Below are positions 60,216-64,000 of a stretch of 64,000 nucleotides of DNA, one piece after another (the first letter of the stretch is position 1; the number at the start of each line of letters is the position of its first letter). A program made the position numbers and the translations under genes. The notes beneath the pieces are model-generated. The model worked only from the letters and a program-made list of their open reading frames with translations, was not told the DNA's origin and made no database searches. The stretch lies in NCBI RefSeq assembly GCF_001612965.1, contig NZ_BDBL01000003.1, positions 62,001 through 126,000 of the forward strand. Direction: 5' to 3'. This DNA is from Nocardia kruczakiae NBRC 101016 (GTDB lineage: Bacteria > Actinomycetota > Actinomycetes > Mycobacteriales > Mycobacteriaceae).

Positions 60216-61937
60216 TCAGCGTTTGCGGGTGCCGAAGAGGCTGCGGCTGATCTCGCGACCGGCGGCCGAGGCCGCCGAACGCAGGAAACTTTTCACCGCC
60301 GGATTGCTCATGATCCGTTCCGCCGCCGAGACGTCCGGCTCCGGCGCCCGCCCGCCGGCGCCCTGCGGCACCGGCTGCGGTTCCGGTTCGGCCGCAACGA
60401 CTTTCGCGGTCAGCATCTCGTAGGCGGATTCCCGGTCGACGGTGCGACCGTACTTCTCGAACAGCGGGCTCGACTGCACGCGCGAGCGGATACCGTCGTC
60501 GCCGATGGTGTTCATCAGCGATCGCGGCGGCCGCAACCGGGTCCAGGCCACCGGTGTCGGCGCACCCTGTTCCGACAGCACCGTGACGATCGCCTCGCCG
60601 ATACCCACTGTGGTGAGGGCGTTTTCGAGATCATAGGCGGCGGTCTTCGGGTAGGTGCGCACCGTTTTCGACAGCGCCTTCTGATCGTCCGGGGTGAACG
60701 CGCGCAGTGCGTGCTGGATCCGCGCACCCAATTGCGACAGCACCGCATTGGGCACGTCGGTGGGCAATTGCGTGCAGAAGAACACGCCGACACCCTTGGA
60801 GCGGATCAGCTTCACCGTCTGCTCGACCTGCTCCAGGAACGCCTTGGACGCGTCGGCGAACAGCAGATGCGCCTCGTCGAAGATGAACACCAGCTTCGGT
60901 TTGTCGACATCGCCGACTTCGGGCAGGGTCTGGAACAGGTCGGCCAGCACCCACATGAGGAAGGTGGAGAACAGCACCGGCCGCGCCGCCTGCGATCCGA
61001 GTTCGAACAGCGTGATCACGCCCTGCCCGCCCGCGGTCCGCAACAGATCGGCGGGGTCGAGTTCCGGCTCACCGAAGAAGGTGTCGCCGCCGTCGGCCTC
61101 CAAATTCACCAAGGCGCGCAGGATCACCCCGGCCGTCGCGGCCGACACCCCGCCGATCCCCTTCAGGTCCTCCTTCCCCTCCGGACTGGTCAGATGCTGG
61201 ATCACCGAACGCAGATCCTTCAGATCCAGCAGTGCCAGCCCGCGTGTGTCGGCCCAGTGGAAGATCAGCCCGAGGGTGGATTCCTGAGTGTCATTGAGCC
61301 CCAGAACTTTAGCGAGCAGAACGGGACCGAACGAGGTGATGGTCGCGCGAATCGGCACACCGATTCCCTCGGTGCCGAGAGAGACGAATTCGGCCGGAAA
61401 TCCCTGCGGCGCCCAGTCGGCGTCACCGGTCTGCGCGGCTCGGGCGGCGAGCTTGTCGTTCGATTCGCCCTGCTGCGCCAGCCCCGACAGATCGCCCTTC
61501 ACATCGGCGAGCACCACCGGGACGCCTGCCGCGGACAACTGTTCCGCGATGCCCTGCAGGGTCTTGGTCTTACCGGTTCCGGTGGCGCCGGCGACGAGAC
61601 CGTGACGGTTCAGCGTCCGCATCGGAATCCGCACCCGCGCGGCCGGATCGATCTCCCCGCCGACGACGACCGCGCCCAGTTCCAGCGCCGCCCCCTCGAA
61701 GGCGTACCCCGCCGCGATCTGTTGTGCGACCGAATTCGTCTCGCCGGCAACCTGGTTCGCATCTGCGGTCGCTGCTGCCGTATCCGAATCGGCCGGTTTC
61801 GCATCGGTGGCCGGTTCGGCGGCCGCTTCGGCCTCGGCCGCCTCCGCCGCGGCCGCCGCCTCCGCCGCTACCCGGGCCGCTTCCTCGGCCGCCTTGCGCG
61901 CGGCCGCCGCCTTCGCCGCCTTGTCCTCGGATGTCAT
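60216..61937 (-). CDS. HerA/DUF853-type ATPase (Rv2510c-like)
   Basis: 573 residues. An Ala/Glu-rich coiled-coil-like N-terminus (1-60) precedes the ATPase. Walker A is G-A-T-G-T-G-K-T at 117-124 and Walker B is V-F-I-F-D-E-A-H-L-L-F. DUF853 (helicase HerA-like C-terminal) motifs include L-A-D-V-K-G-D-L-S-G-L-A and F-F-C-T-Q-L-P-T-D-V-P. HerA-like enzymes pump DNA in complex with the nuclease NurA, but no nurA is adjacent and the function in actinobacteria is unknown. The ATG at 61937 is taken over an earlier in-frame start. It is divergent from orn, as in M. tuberculosis. Confidence 0.87.
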   Translation of the reverse strand: MTSEDKAAKAAAARKAAEEAARVAAEAAAAAEAAEAEAAAEPATDAKPADSDTAAATADANQVAGETNSVAQQIAAGYAFEGAALELGAVVVGGEIDPAARVRIPMRTLNRHGLVAGATGTGKTKTLQGIAEQLSAAGVPVVLADVKGDLSGLAQQGESNDKLAARAAQTGDADWAPQGFPAEFVSLGTEGIGVPIRATITSFGPVLLAKVLGLNDTQESTLGLIFHWADTRGLALLDLKDLRSVIQHLTSPEGKEDLKGIGGVSAATAGVILRALVNLEADGGDTFFGEPELDPADLLRTAGGQGVITLFELGSQAARPVLFSTFLMWVLADLFQTLPEVGDVDKPKLVFIFDEAHLLFADASKAFLEQVEQTVKLIRSKGVGVFFCTQLPTDVPNAVLSQLGARIQHALRAFTPDDQKALSKTVRTYPKTAAYDLENALTTVGIGEAIVTVLSEQGAPTPVAWTRLRPPRSLMNTIGDDGIRSRVQSSPLFEKYGRTVDRESAYEMLTAKVVAAEPEPQPVPQGAGGRAPEPDVSAAERIMSNPAVKSFLRSAASAAGREISRSLFGTRKR

Positions 61938-62082
61938 CGCCGATCCTCCGTCGCCCTGCCCACCGCTGGAATCACGCATGCACCTGGGCAAAACTGTAGC
62001 GGGAGGTTTGCCGGAAAGCGGCCGTAACGGGCCGGACGGCGCGCATCCGGTGCGGTCGGTCCGATTCGCACCGTCCGCGCAC

Positions 62083-62088
62083 TAAGGT
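62083..62088 (+). promoter_or_regulatory. Putative leaderless -10 box (TAAGGT) of orn
   Basis: TAAGGT fits TANNNT and ends 7 bases before the GTG at 62096; no ribosome site precedes that GTG. The transcript probably starts on the start codon. Confidence 0.45.
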
Positions 62089-62095
62089 TGCCGGG

Positions 62096-62734
62096 GTGTC
62101 CGACAAACTGATGGTGTGGATGGATTGCGAGATGACCGGCCTGCGCCTGGACAGCGACAAGCTGATCGAGGTGGCCGCGCTCGTAACCGATAGCGATCTG
62201 AATATCCTCGGCGACGGAGTCGATATCGTCATCCACGCCGACGACGACGCGTTGGCGGCGATGCCGCCGGTGGTGCAGGAAATGCACGCCAAATCCGGCC
62301 TCACCGAGGAGGTGCGCCGCTCCACGGTCACGATGGAGCAGGCGCAGCAGCAGGTTCTCGACTATGTGCGCGAGTGGGTCCCCATCCCCGGCACCGTGCC
62401 GCTCGCCGGCAATTCCATCGCTACCGACCGCGGCTTCATCGCCCGCGACATGCCCGAACTCGACGCCCATCTGCACTACCGGATGATCGATGTGAGCTCC
62501 ATCAAAGAACTGTGCCGGCGCTGGTATCCGCGCATCTACTTCGGCCAGCCGGAGAAGGGCCTGGCGCACCGCGCCCTCGCCGATATCGAGGAGTCCATCC
62601 GGGAGCTCCGGTACTACCGGCGGACCGCGTTCGTTGCCGCCCCCGGACCCTCCAGCGCGGAGATCGCGGAGATCGCCGCGCAGGTCAGCGCCGGTTCCAC
62701 CGGCCCCCAGCCACCCGCCACACCCGCCGATTAG
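62096..62734 (+). CDS. orn: Oligoribonuclease
   Basis: 212 residues. The DEDDh exonuclease residues are present: Asp10 and Glu12 in W-M-D-C-E-M-T-G, a further Asp in N-S-I-A-T-D-R-G-F, and H-R-A-L-A-D-I with the last His and Asp. Orn degrades 2-5-nt RNAs to mononucleotides, finishing mRNA decay and, in some bacteria, pGpG from c-di-GMP. A 30-residue Pro/Ala-rich tail follows the fold. tRNA-His is 53 bp downstream. Confidence 0.95.
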   Translation: MSDKLMVWMDCEMTGLRLDSDKLIEVAALVTDSDLNILGDGVDIVIHADDDALAAMPPVVQEMHAKSGLTEEVRRSTVTMEQAQQQVLDYVREWVPIPGTVPLAGNSIATDRGFIARDMPELDAHLHYRMIDVSSIKELCRRWYPRIYFGQPEKGLAHRALADIEESIRELRYYRRTAFVAAPGPSSAEIAEIAAQVSAGSTGPQPPATPAD

Positions 62735-62787
62735 GTTTCCCGGCGGTCTTCGCGCTACCATCTACCGCGCCGGTTGTTACCGGCAAT

Positions 62788-62861
62788 GGTGACCGTAGTT
62801 CAGTTGGTAGAGCACCAGGTTGTGATCCTGGCTGTCGCGGGTTCGAGTCCCGTCGGTCACC
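62788..62861 (+). tRNA. tRNA-His (anticodon GTG)
   Basis: Acceptor GTGACCG/CGGTCAC, D arm GTTC...GAGC, anticodon stem CCAGG/CCTGG with loop TTGTGAT (GTG), T arm GCGGG-TTCGAGT-CCCGT. The extra G(-1) of tRNA-His is encoded at 62788 and faces C73 at 62861. CCA is not encoded. A TACCAT box at 62756-62761 may be the -10. Confidence 0.95.
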
Positions 62862-62865
62862 CTGC

Positions 62866-62903
62866 AAGGGGCAGGTCCGGAAGAGATTCCGGACCTGCCC
62901 CTT
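62866..62903 (+). terminator. Intrinsic terminator after tRNA-His
   Basis: AAGGGGCAGGTCCGGAA and its exact reverse complement form a perfect 17-bp stem around GAGA, and the 3' strand runs into CTTTG. It begins 5 bp after the tRNA and is one of the strongest hairpins in the window. It also separates the tRNA from the convergent hydrolase gene. Confidence 0.9.
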
Positions 62904-62951
62904 TGTCATCGATCCGAGGCCTCGGCCTTCCGCCCGCGCCGATCGGACGAC

Positions 62952-64000
62952 TCATTCGATGAGTGTGGTGGGTCGGCAGGTGCGGTCGTCTGTGGGGAAG
63001 TCCCCGTCCCGGAAATAGTCATTGGTCGTGTCGAGAATGCAGGTGCTCAGACCGGGACGCAGCACCATGTGGATCCTGGTGTCGGCCAAGGTGATCAAGC
63101 GAGACCCCGACATCTGCCGATGCAGTGCCACGGAGTGCGCGTGCGGCGTCCGGTTGTCGCCGGTGGCGGACAGGATCAGTGCGGGCACCGCATTGTCGAC
63201 CACGGTGGGCGGTTCCACCGGCGGCGGCCAGAACGCACAGGGCTGGACATTGCCGGCCAGCGCGGCGAAGATCGGCTGACTCGGGCGGGCCGCCTGGATC
63301 GCATTCCAATACCAGGCGGGATCGGCGGGCATCGGTGCGTCCGCACACCAGATCTGCACCATGACCGAATCCTCGTCGTGCTCGTAATACTCGATCTGCT
63401 GGTGCAGCTGCGGGGGCACCTCCGGTGCACGTCCCTGCGCCGCGTCGGCAACGGCCCGCATCGAGGCCGCCAGGGCGTCGTTCAAGCGCGCGTCCCGCAA
63501 CATCGTCCACAGCAGATTCGGCAGCAGATGATCGTCGAAGCCGAAGCCCTCGACCACGATCGGCGACAGCGACGCCCGGTCGATCAGGGCCTCGACTTGC
63601 CGGCGCACCTCGGGCGCGGAGTCGCCGAGGTGATACTGCCGATCACGAACCGCTACCCAGGCGGCCCAGTCGTCGAAGGCCGCTTCCACGGCCGGCCCCC
63701 AGTCCTGTTGCAACCCGAGCCAATAGCGCTGGGGATCGATGGCACTGTCGAGCACCATGCGATCGGAGCGCCCGGGGAACAACTGCGAGTAGACCGCGCC
63801 CAGATACGTTCCGTAGGACACGCCGTAATAGCTGATGCGGTCCTCACCCAGCGCCGCGCGGATCACGTCCATATCGCGGGCGGTGTTGCGCGTGCTGAGC
63901 TGCCGCATCCAGTTCCGATCAGCTCCCACCAGACACTCGGCGGCCAGCTGCGCCTGCAGGGCCGTTTCGGTGACGAATCCGGGTAACCCGACACCTGCCG
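62952..64000 (-). CDS. TAP-family alpha/beta hydrolase (tripeptidyl aminopeptidase-like), 5' end missing
   Basis: About 349 residues are visible; the frame runs off the right edge, so the N-terminus and any signal peptide are outside. The nucleophile elbow G-V-S-Y-G-T, preceded by R-N-T-A-R-D-M-D-V-I-R-A-A-L-G, is that of the SlpD/SlpE/TAP family of secreted Streptomyces/mycobacterial hydrolases. G-D-N-R-T-P near the C-terminus holds the acid and I-H-M-V-L the catalytic His. Several Cys (E-C-L upstream, then W-C-A, Q-P-C, D-R-T-C) would form disulfides outside the cell. Substrates are probably short peptides or esters. It is convergent with tRNA-His. Confidence 0.88.
   Translation of the reverse strand, partial: AGVGLPGFVTETALQAQLAAECLVGADRNWMRQLSTRNTARDMDVIRAALGEDRISYYGVSYGTYLGAVYSQLFPGRSDRMVLDSAIDPQRYWLGLQQDWGPAVEAAFDDWAAWVAVRDRQYHLGDSAPEVRRQVEALIDRASLSPIVVEGFGFDDHLLPNLLWTMLRDARLNDALAASMRAVADAAQGRAPEVPPQLHQQIEYYEHDEDSVMVQIWCADAPMPADPAWYWNAIQAARPSQPIFAALAGNVQPCAFWPPPVEPPTVVDNAVPALILSATGDNRTPHAHSVALHRQMSGSRLITLADTRIHMVLRPGLSTCILDTTNDYFRDGDFPTDDRTCRPTTLIE

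Overview
The window is high-GC actinobacterial DNA, most probably from Nocardia or a close relative in the Nocardiaceae. This rests on four things: the G/C-ending codon use; many GTG/TTG starts and several promoters that look leaderless; a mycothiol-type CPWC reductase and a group II truncated haemoglobin; and a gene order that follows, from memory, the Mycobacterium tuberculosis stretch nei2-rpiB-Rv2466c-pepN-...-glbO-aglA-...-Rv2474c-thioesterase-gdh-ettA-ssb (Rv2464c-Rv2478c). A second short block, SDR / HerA-like ATPase / orn, matches Rv2509-Rv2511. I see no insertion sequence, integrase, CRISPR array or rRNA.

Layout. 1-3.9 kb: the end of a GGDEF protein, a Gly/Asp/Tyr-rich membrane protein and a PAP2-GT87 envelope gene pair. 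3.8-14.4 kb: DNA repair (nei2), pentose phosphate pathway (rpiB), an M48 protease, redox enzymes, a DGPF protein with its ECF sigma factor, purC, pepN and an NTF2-like protein. 14.4-16.5 kb: an accessory ClpP pair with a ClgR/PopR-like regulator and matching operators. 16.5-30.4 kb: the glbO-aglA operon with two small genes, an HNH protein, an SDR, the thioesterase / NAD-glutamate dehydrogenase block, ettA and ssb. 30.5-33.5 kb: a dehydratase translationally coupled to a CopD/CtaG fusion. 33.7-37.3 kb: tRNA-Arg, then a coupled GH15 hydrolase and an unusual glucose-6-phosphate dehydrogenase. 37.3-42.7 kb: a tiny peptide gene, small oxidoreductases and membrane genes, and tRNA-Gly. 43-48.3 kb: an NphB-type aromatic prenyltransferase, an isolated EctB-type aminotransferase, a three-gene ABC exporter and a second tiny peptide gene. 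49-53 kb: an acyl desaturase with its ferredoxin reductase and a divergent TetR regulator. 53-58.9 kb: a regulator/MFS pair and a PadR-fadH-VOC operon. 58.9-64 kb: an SDR, a lysA-like pseudogene, a HerA-like ATPase, orn, tRNA-His and a partial secreted-type hydrolase.

The best leads are: (i) the ClpP pair, in which the second subunit has Ala in place of the catalytic Ser, next to a regulator ending in Ala-Ala, with a shared binding motif in both promoters; (ii) the orphan ABBA prenyltransferase near ectB and an exporter; (iii) two very small, Lys/Arg-free hydrophobic peptide genes, each with a Shine-Dalgarno-like sequence and its own strong terminator; (iv) a G6PD paralogue lacking the DHYLGKE active-site motif; (v) a lysA-like gene reduced to its two ends. 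Family assignments rest on motifs and remembered family features; no searches were run.
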